Below are positions 45,329 through 56,956 of a stretch of 64,000 nucleotides of DNA, piece after piece. Position 1 is the stretch's first letter, and the number at the start of each line of letters is the position of its first letter. The position numbers were made by a program, and so were the translations under genes. The notes under the pieces were generated by a model. The model was given only the letters and a program-made list of their open reading frames with translations, searched no databases and had not been told where the DNA came from. Origin of the DNA: Buddleja alternifolia (Eukaryota > Streptophyta > Magnoliopsida > Lamiales > Scrophulariaceae); NCBI GenBank assembly GCA_019426215.1, contig CM033401.1, positions 10,979,134-11,043,133 on the forward strand, written 5' to 3'.

Positions 45329-45470
45329 TTGAGTATTCTGAGTATGCTCTGTGGTCGCAGTTTATCTGATCTTCCACATCAGAAAGGTTTTCTCGAGCTA
45401 TTTATCAAAACAAGGTTACTGAGTTCTAAAATTTTAAAATGAATTATGTTTACATTTTTAAATTCAAAAG

Positions 45471-45950
45471 AGTAAGATAGGTACTTCATTTCTTTCCAAC
45501 ATAAGTCTTCGTTGATGAAGCAATCGGATTCTCGAAGCAACCCTCTTACTTGAGAATGATAAAATGTGAGTCTTAATTCATAATCTAAAAAGTGAACAGT
45601 AATCCTATTTATTTTTTTGTAATTATTTTGCTAATAACTCTTAATTTATGTAATTATTTTAATTAATGCCGATTTTCATATATTAGGGACTAAATAAACC
45701 AAATTTAAATATTAAAGGACCCAAGGAACTATTCTTAAAAATAAGGGACTTGATTTGTAAATCCTTAAAGTTACAACAGTATAAAGAGGTGACAAAGGTG
45801 TTACTATTCAGGGATAATTTGGACATTTTCCACCTATTTAGCCGCAAAAAATAAAGGAAAAAGAAAATCAGACATAAAGGGTCTAATATTGCAACCCCTC
45901 TGCAATTGGGGTCTAAGATTGCTATCGTCCCGTTTGAGTTAGATTTTATC
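45471..45950 (-). repeat. Right flank and arm of the inverted pair around the virus
   Basis: 45901-45930 reverse-complements to match 35031-35060 (see the left arm). Repeated GGGACT/GGGTCTAA words recur from 45680. The exact viral end within 45471-45600 is unclear. Confidence 0.4.
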
Positions 45951-45999
45951 GACCAATCATAATTGTATTATTCATAACTTTTAATTTTAGGTCAGTATA

Positions 46000-46995
46000 T
46001 AAATATTTGTTGTAAAGCTTTTTGATTTCATAGTTTCTATGAGCAATGCATTTATTTATTTACGCTTATATTAAGAATTTATTAAGTGTTATGAAGCATT
46101 ATAAATGGTGAATGACCATTAAACGGTTGTCAAGAAAAGATAAGTGATATGCCAAATTACGTAAAAGTCCTTCGATACTTCGTCTTTAGTACGTCGTAAG
46201 ATCTTGGAAGGTCTCGTATACGATGATACGAGGCAAGATTCACATATAGGTCCCTATACAATGATATTTGCATTACACTCTAAGATCCGTGTGTTTTTAC
46301 TGATTCAGGTCGGGTCGACCCATGACCCGACCTTATGACGTTCGATCAAGATTGTCTGTTAAGAACATGTGTAAGACATCCAGTATGAGATGTCCCATCT
46401 GTCATTCACTCTACAGTACATAGTGGAAACTCTATAAATACCGCCATCTATTGAGTTTCACGGACGGATAATCTGAGCAATAAATACTATGAGGCATACT
46501 TCGTATTGTTCACGATAGTCCACAGACTAGAGAGTACGATCCTATATTACAAATATTAAATACTTTAAGAATACGAATCATCGATACAAAAACAACACCA
46601 TTTGAACTACGTTTAGACTTGATCCCTTGGAGGTACGTAGGCACCTTGGTTATACCCAAGTGCAGTCTATATTCTAGAGAGTACGTCCTTTGGTTCGTAT
46701 ACGAGGTCATCTTGACTGAAATAGTGCGAGTTTATATTCGACCTAGATCAATAAGAGAATCGAAGGAGTTCGATTAATGTGATTTAACGCACTCACTTAT
46801 CACTAACCATTAATGAAGTAGTATTGGTTGATTTTGTAATATAAATACGTATTGTATTAGTCATATTCAGATGAGAAGAAATATTCAATATAAAATAAAA
46901 TTTTACTAGAATAACTATCAATTTATTTCTTTCCATAATGAATCATTGAATTCTTACATTCAAAGAGAGGTTTAGATTTATTTGTTCAAGAGTTT
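46000..46995 (+). repeat. Copia-like 5' LTR of a split element
   Basis: A TATAAATA box lies at 46433-46440. An R/U5-type phrase (GAGGTACGTAGGCACCTTGG, 46630-46649) resembles those found near the ends of plant LTRs. Just past the end, 47003-47014 reads GTTATCAACACG, close to a motif that follows the 5' LTR of some plant Copia elements. The matching Copia interior appears only after the CACTA insertion, at about 56957. The 5' border is uncertain. Confidence 0.5.
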
Positions 46996-47138
46996 ATGAC
47001 GCGTTATCAACACGAGTAGCTCTAAACATTTTATGAGGTATGTTTTGTTAAATTGTATTTTTACTTTAAACACTACAACAAAAATCCTATATCGGGACAC
47101 AAATAAGCACCCCAATATGAGTGATATTGGGACACTTA

Positions 47139-47580
47139 GGGCATATTTGTTTGTGTTTTCAAATTACTTTTTCCATTTTCATTTTCATCTGAAAATGAAA
47201 ATACATACTTTACATTGTTTTTAACTGAAAATATTTTCATTTCATTCTCATTTTTACGTTCCCAATAAATTTCAATCATTTCTTTAAAATTACATTTCAT
47301 ATCACTCATCTCATAATTTCTTTGTATCACTTTTCTCTCCCATCTCCTTTCAATTTTTTAAACATTTCTTTCTCATCTCCTTTAAATTTTTAAATTCAAC
47401 ATTTTTCATCTAATTATTACTTTTTAATTATTTCACACATCACCATCACCAATTTCAACTATTTTAAAAAACACAACTACTTTTTTCACTTTTCTCACAA
47501 AAAAATAAAAAAACTCATTTTCCCATAGATTTTAGAAAATGATGGTTGAAAATGAAATAAAAACACATCCAAACAAAGCC
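47139..47580. mobile_element. Tourist-like MITE, copy 2, inside the CACTA end
   Basis: The 442-bp element runs from GGGCATATTTGTTTGTG to CACATCCAAACAAAGCC, with an exact TTA target duplication at 47136-47138 and 47581-47583. It resembles the copy at 16004-16423 in ends and interior. It sits within the CACTA's left subterminal region. Confidence 0.85.
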
Positions 47581-47589
47581 TTACATTTT

Positions 47590-47960
47590 TCGGGGCACTC
47601 ATGATAAGTGTCGCCTGTATGCGTGTCACATAAAGTTTCGGGACACTTAAAGTACCTCAAAAGATCGCTCTTATAGGACACTTACATGTGTCCAGATATT
47701 AGTCTCTTGGGGCACATATAAGCGTCCTCTGAAAATTTAAAAATTTACTAATAAGCAATAACCGACACTTATTTGTGTCTAGAATTAACTGTAGGGACAC
47801 ATTGTAATGTCGTTTTGAGATTTATAGGCAAATGTATGTGTCCTTATAGGATTATGGGGACACATGCTGATGTCCATGTTGACATCTTTAGGGGCACACG
47901 TAAGTGTCCCAAAGGGTTCTGGGGACAATAACTAGGGGCATTTAATATAAAAAATTGTCA
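47590..47960. repeat. CACTA subterminal repeat array
   Basis: Short motifs such as GGGACACTTA, GACACTTACATGTGTCC and GGGGACACATG recur many times in both orientations. In En/Spm-type elements such repeats bind the TnpA protein. Similar words are at 47090-47135 and 56895-56935. Confidence 0.8.
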
Positions 47961-48595
47961 AGACAAAAATAAATGCCCTATAAAATTTAGATAAGTACCT
48001 CAAGAGCCTTTATACGGATGTTTATTGACAATTAAGTGCCCCAAAAAATCTAAAAAAACTAATATGAGAATTACCAAGCATAGATAATGAAAAGAATATC
48101 AAGCCCATATCAAACTAGTTGCAATATCCATTCATTAAATTCAAAGTTTCGAATAAAGTTAAACCTAAATTTGCAGCTGACTTTTAATGTCAACAAAATA
48201 ACATCTCATATTCTAAAACAAAATGTATCAAATGCATCCCATCATTATAATGACAAGCAGCCAAAATAATAAGCAAAGAGGAGTTTCATTTGCGTAGAAG
48301 ATGCCCAAGTCCATTCGAAAAAGCTCTAGCCCGAATAATGTCAAATATTGCATCAATCAAAATTTCATCCAAAGCAACCTACATAATAGAGTATATATAT
48401 TAACATCACATAATAATTCGATCAAAGTGACATTACAAATGTTTAATAAAAACTCGATATCAACCCAAGAAACAAAGCTTGGAGAGGTAGACAATGGTAC
48501 AAGACATTTGATATACTTGTGATCAAAAGAGTTATTACAATTCATTTCCCCCAATGCTGAATATAAATGCTAAAACAACAACTTGACTAAACTAA

Positions 48596-48846
48596 GAGGG
48601 TGTTTGGCTAAGCTTATGAGCTCTTCTAAACATCTTATAAGATATTTTAGTACTTATAAGCTCTATAGATTTGTTTGGTAATTTTGTTTTAAAAACAACT
48701 TATAAGACCAAAAAATAAAATGTTTGGATCTTCTAAGCTCTTTTTAAAAAAGTAACCCAACCACACATTTTTTTAAACATCTTATAAGATGATACATCTT
48801 ATAAGCTCCTAAAAGACGTCTTGGATAAGCTTAGCCAAACACCCTC
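48596..48846. mobile_element. MITE with GAGGGTGTTTGGCTAAGCTTA ends
   Basis: The 251-bp element has inverted ends of more than 20 bp with near-perfect complementarity (GAGGGTGTTTGGCTAAGCTT and its reverse complement). An exact TAA target duplication is at 48593-48595 and 48847-48849. The interior has repeated CTTATAAG words. The 3-bp TAA duplication fits PIF/Harbinger. It is inside the CACTA transposon. Confidence 0.9.
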
Positions 48847-49153
48847 TAAAGCTAAAATTTATGTAAAGGTAATACTTCAAGTCAACCTAATGGTAGACAT
48901 CTAGTACAACATGCCATTAAGTACCCTCATAAGTTGATGATCAACTATGAATATGAACTACTTCTATCAGTTAGTAAATTGCTATAAATTACTCAAACTG
49001 GCAAAACTTAGAAGCATTTTACTCAACTGTTGATGACTGAAAACTAAATAGTCAAAACATATAAACACGAAAAGCTCCAAGTATATAACTAACAATAACT
49101 ATGCAACCAATAGGAAAACAAAATGGAATTCAAACATGATTGACAATAGAAAT

Positions 49154-51371
49154 TCACTTTTTCACACATACCAAAGATAAGGGCCAAGCAACAGGTGCTC
49201 CGAGAGAATCTTCAATTGTCTGTATGTTACCATAAGGCCGAAGCAAGCATGCATCCTTTTTCATTTGTGATTGAATTATTATCTCGCAACAGTCAGACCC
49301 CGATTCCTCACCATTAACTCTAGCATGCTCCATCTCACTAACATAGCCACTTGCAACGGTTTCATTTATATTCCCCAAGCTTTTCAAGACAACACAATGA
49401 ACCTGCATTTTATATTGCTTGGATTTAAAAATCAAATACTTCAACTTATCTATGTAAAATCCAAAAAAAGTCAATTTTTTTTTACCCGATTGTGCATTGG
49501 ATGTGACATTGATGCAGACGAGTGCTGATTGTTTGAAGATGAAAGAGGAATATTTTGAACTTGTCCAACAGATTGTGCTTCCCATTTACTAAAGCTGACA
49601 AACTTTCTACTTTCGCATTTAATGCATCAAATTTCTCTACTGCTTCCATATACTTGCTTTTATACTCCATAGCCAATATATAACTTACATCACGACTAGG
49701 TATTGCCCCACAAACATCAACTGGTGTCACTCCCATACCATACATGCGCAAATATCCATGCTTGTCTTGGCCCATTATCTTTGCATATGCATCATTAAGG
49801 TAAGGAACACAATCATTGTCATTTGAACATTCAGGTTCTTGCTCTGCTACTTCTTTTTCTTGCTCTGCTACTTCTTTTTCTTGCTCTGCTACTTCTTTCA
49901 TTTGTTTCTATAACATAATTATGCGACACTGAATATTAGAACTTTTACTTAACTATATTGTTAAAATAAACAACAAATAGAAGCATAAGATAATATATTT
50001 AACTTAAAACTAATTCACGTATCATTTCACTTGTAAGTGAACCATCTTGCCTATAGTAGCACTCTTCAAACAATTCAGCTCGTGTGGGATATTGACCAAG
50101 CCTTTTCTTCTACATGATATTAATCACATATTAAGAGAAGACTTTATATAATTAAATATATATAAATCAGACCTGACTGAATACAAAATAAAGTTTACCA
50201 TTATTTCTTTTACTATAGCGAAGCTTTTCTTGTCCATGCGATGAAGCAATTCCAACGTAGCACGAGTCTGTTTGTTTTTTTCACTTATTTTCTAAGGAGT
50301 TTGAAAACAATAGAACAAATTAATAAGTAAGAACCGTGTAAAATTTAGAATAAAATTACCTATTATATAATTAGTTTTATATGTATTATACCTTAGATTT
50401 GTCAGACATCCAATCCTTAGCCAAGACCTTGTATTGATCTTCATCGACCCGGCTAGGTATGTCTAGCATTTGCTGCTCAATGGGTATGTTAGGGTCAAAA
50501 TCAGGCTCTTTACGTAGCTCTTCCAATTTCGTCATTTCTTGTTAATTGATTTTAAAATATAAGGCTCCTTTCCCAGAGGTAACTCAAACTTTGCCTACAA
50601 ACAGAAATTTTAAAATTTCCTGATATACCAATGAAATTTATTTAAGAAATGAATACATAGTTAAAGAAACTCAATTATAATGAAATGAATAGCCTTGACA
50701 ATTTTTAGCATTTCGTCTTTGTAAAAACGTGGCATTAGTCTCCAATCTATACAATGAAGTGGACAATATCTTCCATTGATTGCAATTGTACCAAGGAAAT
50801 GAGACAAAGTGCAAGTCTTCAATTCATCATTTGGTTGCCCAAGATCATTAAATAAAACAGCGACAAGCTCATCAGGCTATTGCCCTCCAAACTTTAGGCA
50901 TGCAAGTCAGTCCTCTTACTCTTTTTCTTTTATTGGCAACTACAAAAATAACAATGTAAGCATTATATTTTTCTCTATTGTAATAATATATAATAAAATG
51001 GTACTTACCTGCCTCTGTTTCAACATCAATGGGATCGTCTTGAGTTGAGGTTATATCTTCAGTGGCTCTATCTCGTGTATTTCTGTTTAGATTTGATTGA
51101 ACTGTAGTTGCATCATGCGGATTAAAATTCCCACCTGAATCTGAGCATTTGGAAACTTCAAAAATTGCAACTTATAAATTTAAATGTACTTCAGATTCAG
51201 TTTCTATAATTTTCTACACTGAACTTTTTTTTATGATTAAAATCAATTTATACAACTTGATTATGTTTGATTAGCACCATGTCGAGTAGACTCCAACCCT
51301 AAGAGTTGGGGGCGCTGCTCTAATACCTCATGCCTAGGGCGCTTAGTGCGCTGTCTAGTTCTAGGAGCCAT
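49154..51371 (-). pseudogene. CACTA TnpA-like gene (Ptta/En/Spm family), multi-exon
   Basis: The minus-strand start is MAPRTRQRTKRPRHE at 51371. Later exons read DPIDVETEA, then LSHFLGTIAINGRYCPLHC (about 50800), IPSRVDEDQYKVLAKDWM and ATLELLHRMDKKSF. GQYPTRAELFEECYYRQDGS and the ending SLGAPVAWPLSLV (near 49190) complete it. The order matches the plant transposase 24 (PF03004-like) family, which binds subterminal repeats. An EVAEQEK unit is repeated three times near 49835-49900. GT/AG introns are visible, for example 49406-49485. Stops near 50880-50850 suggest decay, though intron choices are uncertain. Confidence 0.7.
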
Positions 51372-51652
51372 AATCTGCAAATATAAAAAAATAGATTAGT
51401 TAAAACTCTATCGATCATGTAAATTTGATATATAAATATGAATAATAGAGAAATAAAATTTGACACATAACACTTACCATGATAAGGAGCATTCATAGTG
51501 TCATTTAATAGAAATGTATAAACATCTAAAAATGTGACAATTAGATAAATGAAATAAAGATCAACGATTAAAAGAGAAGACATTAATTATAAGTACAGTC
51601 CACATCTATTAAATTCATAATACTATTTGGTGATAAAAACAAATCACTTCTC

Positions 51653-54600
51653 AATTTCTCCAACTATAATTCCTTCTACATCCTCTTGAACCCATGCTCA
51701 TCTCCAGCATGCAATTGGCCATCATTACTAGAAGTGTACTGAAGTATCCCTCCATCTAAGCTCAAAATTGGATCCATATCAAAAGAATCCCTAGTTTTTA
51801 CCCTCACAACAACCTACCACCTTTTTCTATTGGATCTTCTATATAAAAAATCAGTTGTGCTTGAGAAGCTAGCACAAATAGCTCATTATGTTGCATTGAC
51901 CTAAAAAAATTGACTAAAGTGAAGCCAGTTTCATCTTGCTTTTGTGCCCTTCCTGCTGACACCCAATCACACTCGAACAATACAGTTTTTCCTCCCTCAA
52001 AGTCGTCTAATTCATTAATATCCTTTAACACCCCATAGTAAGAGACATCACCAACAATAGGATTGACATCATTTCTGCTATCATAACTACTGGTTTGTGT
52101 AGTAAAAACTAATCCACTATTTTGTGTTCTTCTTTTTCCAAATTTTTTCCCGTGGAATCGAAAGCCATGGACAATAAACCCTATATATCTCCTCCCTACT
52201 GGATTGGGGCCTTGAGCTGAGGCCCTAAGTTCCTTTGACATTGGATTTCCAATGAGATGCATATTCTCAACCTATTAATCAATTAAAAAAATATAAATTA
52301 ATCATTCTAAAAGAGAATCAGGGTATGGAGAATACAAAATAACATAGTAAATAATCAACTTACATAATTCTCAAAATCATCTTGAAAAAGTGTCACTGTG
52401 AATGCGCTCGACATCCTTTAAACTAAGATGAGTGTTCTGATTTTTAACAATGGTTTTGTGTTGTCTACATGAAATCGAACATGAATGAGAAGAATATAAG
52501 GTAAAATAAAATAAGATAAAAAACAATTATACTAGGAAAATTCTTACTCGATGAATGAGTCAATTGAATGACAATTGAACAACACATACTGATGTACCTT
52601 GGTAAGTGTTTCCTTGTCAAAAACTATTGAGTCTTGCCTCCCAATATGACGCCCATGATTAGAGAAAATGGGAAACTCTACCATGGCATTACCGCCATTA
52701 TCATCATTTCTTTTAACCTTGTTGAATTCTGTCTCCACTTCTTCTAAGTATCTAGAGCAAAAAATCAAATGCATATCCATCAAGTATGCCTCTTCAATAG
52801 AACCCTCGGGATGACTTCGGCTTCGCACGTATAATTTTAATGTTGATAGATACCTAATATTTCAATAATATAAAAATCTTCAAAAAATTCACTAATAATA
52901 AAGTAAAACAATAATGACAAAAAATAATATTACCTCTCAATAGGATACATCCAGTGATATTACACCGATCCCGCAATTCGAGCCTCATATGCCAAAGGAA
53001 TTGGTAAATGAATCATGATATGAAAGAATGATGGAGGAAAGATTTTCTCTAAGGCACAAAGAGTTTTGGCAATCCCTTCTTCCAAAGGAATCAAATCTCG
53101 AGGGTTAAGAACTTTAGAAGATAGTTTTCTAAAGAAAGCGCATAAATTAATCAAAGTTGTTCTGACATGCTTTGGCAAAACTCTACGCAAAGCAACTGGA
53201 AGTAACTGTTGCATCAAGATGTGATTGTCATGACTTTTCAAACCTGAGATTTTAGGTGGTTTAACTTGAACATGCTTCGATATGTTTGATGCATAGTCAT
53301 CAGGAACTTTCACATTTTTAAGAACTTCAAGAAACAATTCTTCTCCCTTTTACTCATAGAAAAACATGCAGCAGGTAAATATTTTCTTCCAGGATCAAGA
53401 TACACAGGGTGAAGTTCTCGTCTTATGCCTATATCTGGCAAATCAAGACGAGAATTTTCATGATCTTTAGTCTTCCCATCAAGATTTAATAAAGTCCTCA
53501 ATAGACTATCACAAAAAAAAAATTCGATATGCATTACATCTAAAATTCTCTTCCCATCAATAAATTATCTTTCCAATATGACAGTTGAAAATAGTGCTTC
53601 GCCTTTTCCAATTGTGAGGAAAAACTGGATTATCAGTTACTTTGTTCCCAAATCTTATGTCAAATCCAGTTAATTCCTTCATTGCCATCAAAAGATTTAG
53701 CATCTTTCCTATAAGGATGATCGCCATTCAAAAACCTGCAATGACCCATGTAACTCTTTGTGGCTATTGTATAATAACTTAAATCATGTGTTACTATGAC
53801 ATGGTGGGCAAGCTAAGTCTCCCTTTGTGCTCCAACCAAACACATTTGCATAAGTTGGAAAACCATTGATAGTCCATAACAAAGCTGCACGCATACAAAA
53901 GTTTTACTTTCTTGATGCATCATATGTGTCAACCCCATCCCATAATTCTTTCAGTTCCTCTATTAAAGGTTGCAAGTATACATTAGTGTTGTTTCCAGGA
54001 GTTGATGGACCAGGAATCAGTAGTGTAAGAAAGAATAAAAGTTTCTTTCATACACATCCATGTAGGTATGTTATATGGAGTCAATATGATAGGCCATGTG
54101 CTGTGAGTAACACTCATAGTCCTAAATGGACTAAATCCATCGGCTACTAGACCAAGTCTTACATTTCTTGCGTCTTTGAAAAAATTAGGATGTTGATGAT
54201 CAAAATCGTGCTAAAGAGGAAAATCGCTAGGATGTCTCATGCAACCATCCTTAGTGTGATCATCTTGGTGCCATCTCATAAACGATGAGGTTTTGGATGA
54301 CAAAGAGATTCTTTGAAGCCTTGGCTTTAGTGGGAAATATCTCAACACTTTGGCTGGAATTTTTTTAAACTTGGTCGACGAATCATCTTCATTAATTGAG
54401 TCATTTTCAGCTTGAGCATATCGGGATGTTTTACAAACATGGCAAAATGCATCATTCTCATGCTCTTTCCAATACAACATGCAATCATTAGGGCATGCAT
54501 CAATTTTGATACATGCAAGTCCCAAAGCCCCAATTATCTTATGTACTTCATAGTAAGATTTGGCAATGACTGGGTTGCATCAGGAAATGCCTCTTTCAAC

Positions 54601-55112
54601 AGCTCAAGAAGCATCGTAAATGTCTTATTAGACCATTTACCAGTATATTTGAGTTGAAAGAGTCGAATGAGAAATGCAAGTTTAGAAAATTGCTTACATC
54701 CCGAATATAATTCTTGTCGAGCATCATCTAACAACTTAAAGAAAGTTTTTGCTTGCTCATTTGGTTCTTCTTCCATGTTTAAATCTGTATCGTTGATTCC
54801 AAAAGCATCATGTACCAACCCTTGCATATCATCTGTCATATTAAATTCACTATTTTGCTAAAAATTAACTTGACCAGACGAGTAATCTTCCCCGTGTGCT
54901 ACCCAATTTGTGTAACCTTTCATAAACCCATCGACTGTTAGATGTTCTTTAGCAACATCTCTATTTACCCATTTTGCATTCTTACAAAATTTGCATGGAC
55001 AATGAATTTTTCTATTGAGGCACACATGACCAAAAGTCATATCAAGAAATTCACTTAACCTTCTTTCATAGTCTTTTGTTGATCTTGGTTTACGCATCCA
55101 ACTCTTATCCAT
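51653..55112 (-). pseudogene. CACTA tnp2-like transposase, near full length
   Basis: The minus-strand start is MDKSWMRKPRST at 55112. First comes the transposase-associated domain (HVCLNRKIHCPCKFCKNAKW). Next are the tnp2 core (CPNDCMLYWKEHENDAFCHVC, KVLRYFPLKPRLQR, ADGFSPF, then VKLLYACSFVMDYQWFSN) and the HIE...LLRTLLNLDGKTKD motif. The DUF4218-like (HDNHILMQQLLPVALRRVLP) and DUF4216-like (FVLASQAQLIFYIEDPIEKG) parts follow, ending near 51653. Frame changes or stops occur near 54860, 54530, 54210, 53930, 53540, 53340, 52540 and 51804. Some are true introns; others are lesions. It would cut at CACTA ends in the nucleus, but this copy is probably dead. Confidence 0.85.
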
Positions 55113-55149
55113 TTGAGACCTACTAAAATGAAATATATATCTCAATCAT

Positions 55150-56880
55150 AATAATTATACATATGAAATGACATGAAACCCTCCAAAGTTTATAACTAAA
55201 ATTAAGTCAAATATATAGGATTCATACTATTTAGTAAAGAGAGGGTTAATGAACCAACTTATTACGTTTTTAAAGGAATGTACTTAATTGACCATTTCAT
55301 ATATTAAACCATAAGAAATTAACTATGAAAAAGTTAAGGTAACTTATCTTTATTTAGATGAAAATGTGATTTATCTTTTAAAAGAATACCTTAAATAATT
55401 TTTTTAATTTGCATGTACATCGAGTGTGCCCCATCACTACTTTGTATAAAGAACTAGATCATATATCAAACAGACACGTAACAAATAATGATAACAACAC
55501 CAAGTATTGAAAATACCATGAACATTCCGACGGTAAAACATTATTAAGGAATAAAAACTTTTGATCATAAAAACAATTTAATAGAAGATAGAAATAAATA
55601 GAAAAATGTCATTGCCTTTGAAGATATCAAGATAACCACGAAAAGATGCAGTTGTGTACTATCGTCACCAATCTACTATCTACAAAATGTATAAAGAAAA
55701 AGTTATATATAAGAAAGTTCCTATCTAGTAAAGTGAAATATAAATATCCATCTGTTAAGATAGTATAACCTAATCTTTCACGTAATATAAATGTTTTATA
55801 CTTGTATCGTCAAATAAAATGCACTCTTTTCGAGATATTATCAATATTATATATATATTTGAAACTTGACATAGTTAATCAATTCAAGGAAAAATGTTAC
55901 TGCTTTTTTTTTTAATGCAAATGATGTAAGATACCAATACAATAAAATCTTATGAAATGTAAATCCCAAGATATAACAAAATTTAGCACCCAAAAATTCA
56001 TTAACATCAAGCATTGTACAACTTGTTCCGCCCATCTCTTATAATTCAAAAGAAAATCAAATAATTGAGCAAAAAACAAAAGTTATTCACCCTTCAAATA
56101 TTTTTATATCACTGCAACTCTTTCCCTCCTATGACATCGTCCTTATAATCCTCAATCCAAACACACATACACGTTTATAATACCAAGATTTAGGTCCACT
56201 AATAGGAAAAAAACTGAAATTGCTTCAAACCATCAAATTTGCTTTCAATAAGTTTGTTGTACTTTTAATTGAAAAGGAAGAGACAAAATGTTACTGTGTG
56301 TTTTATACTTTGCCCTAAAAAAATTAAGAAAATTGCACGACAACATACATTCTATTATTCAATTTTGCAATGAAAGGTTTTATTACTATAAATTTGTGAG
56401 AAATCTAAATAATCTTCAAGAAATTGAAAGTTTTTTTTTAAAAAAAAAAAACAACGAGAAAGCAAAATGGCTGATTACAGTAGAATCAATTGCAAAGCGG
56501 TGATGTCGCCATCCAAAAGAGAAGTATATCCCAATTGCAAAGCAAAGAACGAGAGAGGATAAGTGAAGGCCAATTTTTTGGTTGAAGATTTCAGTTAAAC
56601 CCTACATTTTTAGATTAAATGAAAAATAAAATTAGAGAAGATGAAGAGGGAATCAAAGAGGGGGATGGAGTGAGAGGGGAAGAGAGACTTTACGTAGTTT
56701 CTCGGAGAAGATGGGAACCCTACTTGAGCAGATTGAAGTGTCGCTGATGAAAGTGGGAGCGAAAGAAGCACGAGAAATCTTTGAGAAAAGTGGGGGGAAA
56801 AGGAACAGGGGAAAATATTAGACCGCGAAAGGTGAAAAAAGCAAGCCTTTCTTTTCCCCGCGTAATAGAATAGATTTATT
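55150..56880. other. CACTA right-hand noncoding region
   Basis: AT-rich DNA upstream of the transposase, containing A/T runs and short frames without features, probably its promoter. GAGAGA/GAAGA-rich DNA at 56565-56710 could be a leader. Subterminal GACACT words begin near 56895. Confidence 0.5.
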
Positions 56881-56956
56881 TAATTGATAAAATTTGACAA
56901 GTGTCCCAAAAATCCCTACAAAAGTGTCCTAATATGTGTATTTTGTTGTAGTGTTT

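Larger units (their letters stand above)
35345..45470 (+). mobile_element. Endogenous caulimovirid (pararetrovirus), degenerate
   Basis: The order on the plus strand is two small ORFs, movement protein, coat protein with a zinc knuckle, protease, RT and RNase H. A transactivator-like ORF, an intergenic region with TATA box and polyadenylation signal, and a tRNA-Met primer site follow. This is the gene order of a plant pararetrovirus (Caulimoviridae). Without the insertion at 39591-41013 it measures about 8.7 kb, within the family's genome range. All coding regions carry stops or frameshifts. Several junctions overlap as ATGA (36174 and 42843). The linear copy opens between the primer site and ORF1. 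Both ends are approximate. There is no LTR and no integrase, so integration was presumably by end joining. Confidence 0.9.
47071..56953 (-). mobile_element. Near-complete CACTA (En/Spm) transposon
   Basis: The left end CACTACAACAAAAAT (47071) and right end ATTTTGTTGTAGTG (ending 56953) are inverted repeats that keep partial match for about 30 bases, up to a GGGACAC/AGGACAC word. Both ends carry subterminal GACACTTRYGTGTCC-type repeats. Inside, on the minus strand, lie a tnp2-like transposase (55112-51653) and a TnpA-like gene (51371-49154), the usual two-gene set. A direct 3-bp duplication right at CACTA is not visible (AAA and TTT); TTA occurs two bases further out on both sides. Length 9883 bp, including two MITEs. 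Confidence 0.85.

Noticed and set aside
47590..47960. CRISPR-like array
   Set aside because: The repeats are short, in both orientations and irregularly spaced, and lie at a CACTA end. They are transposase-binding subterminal repeats.
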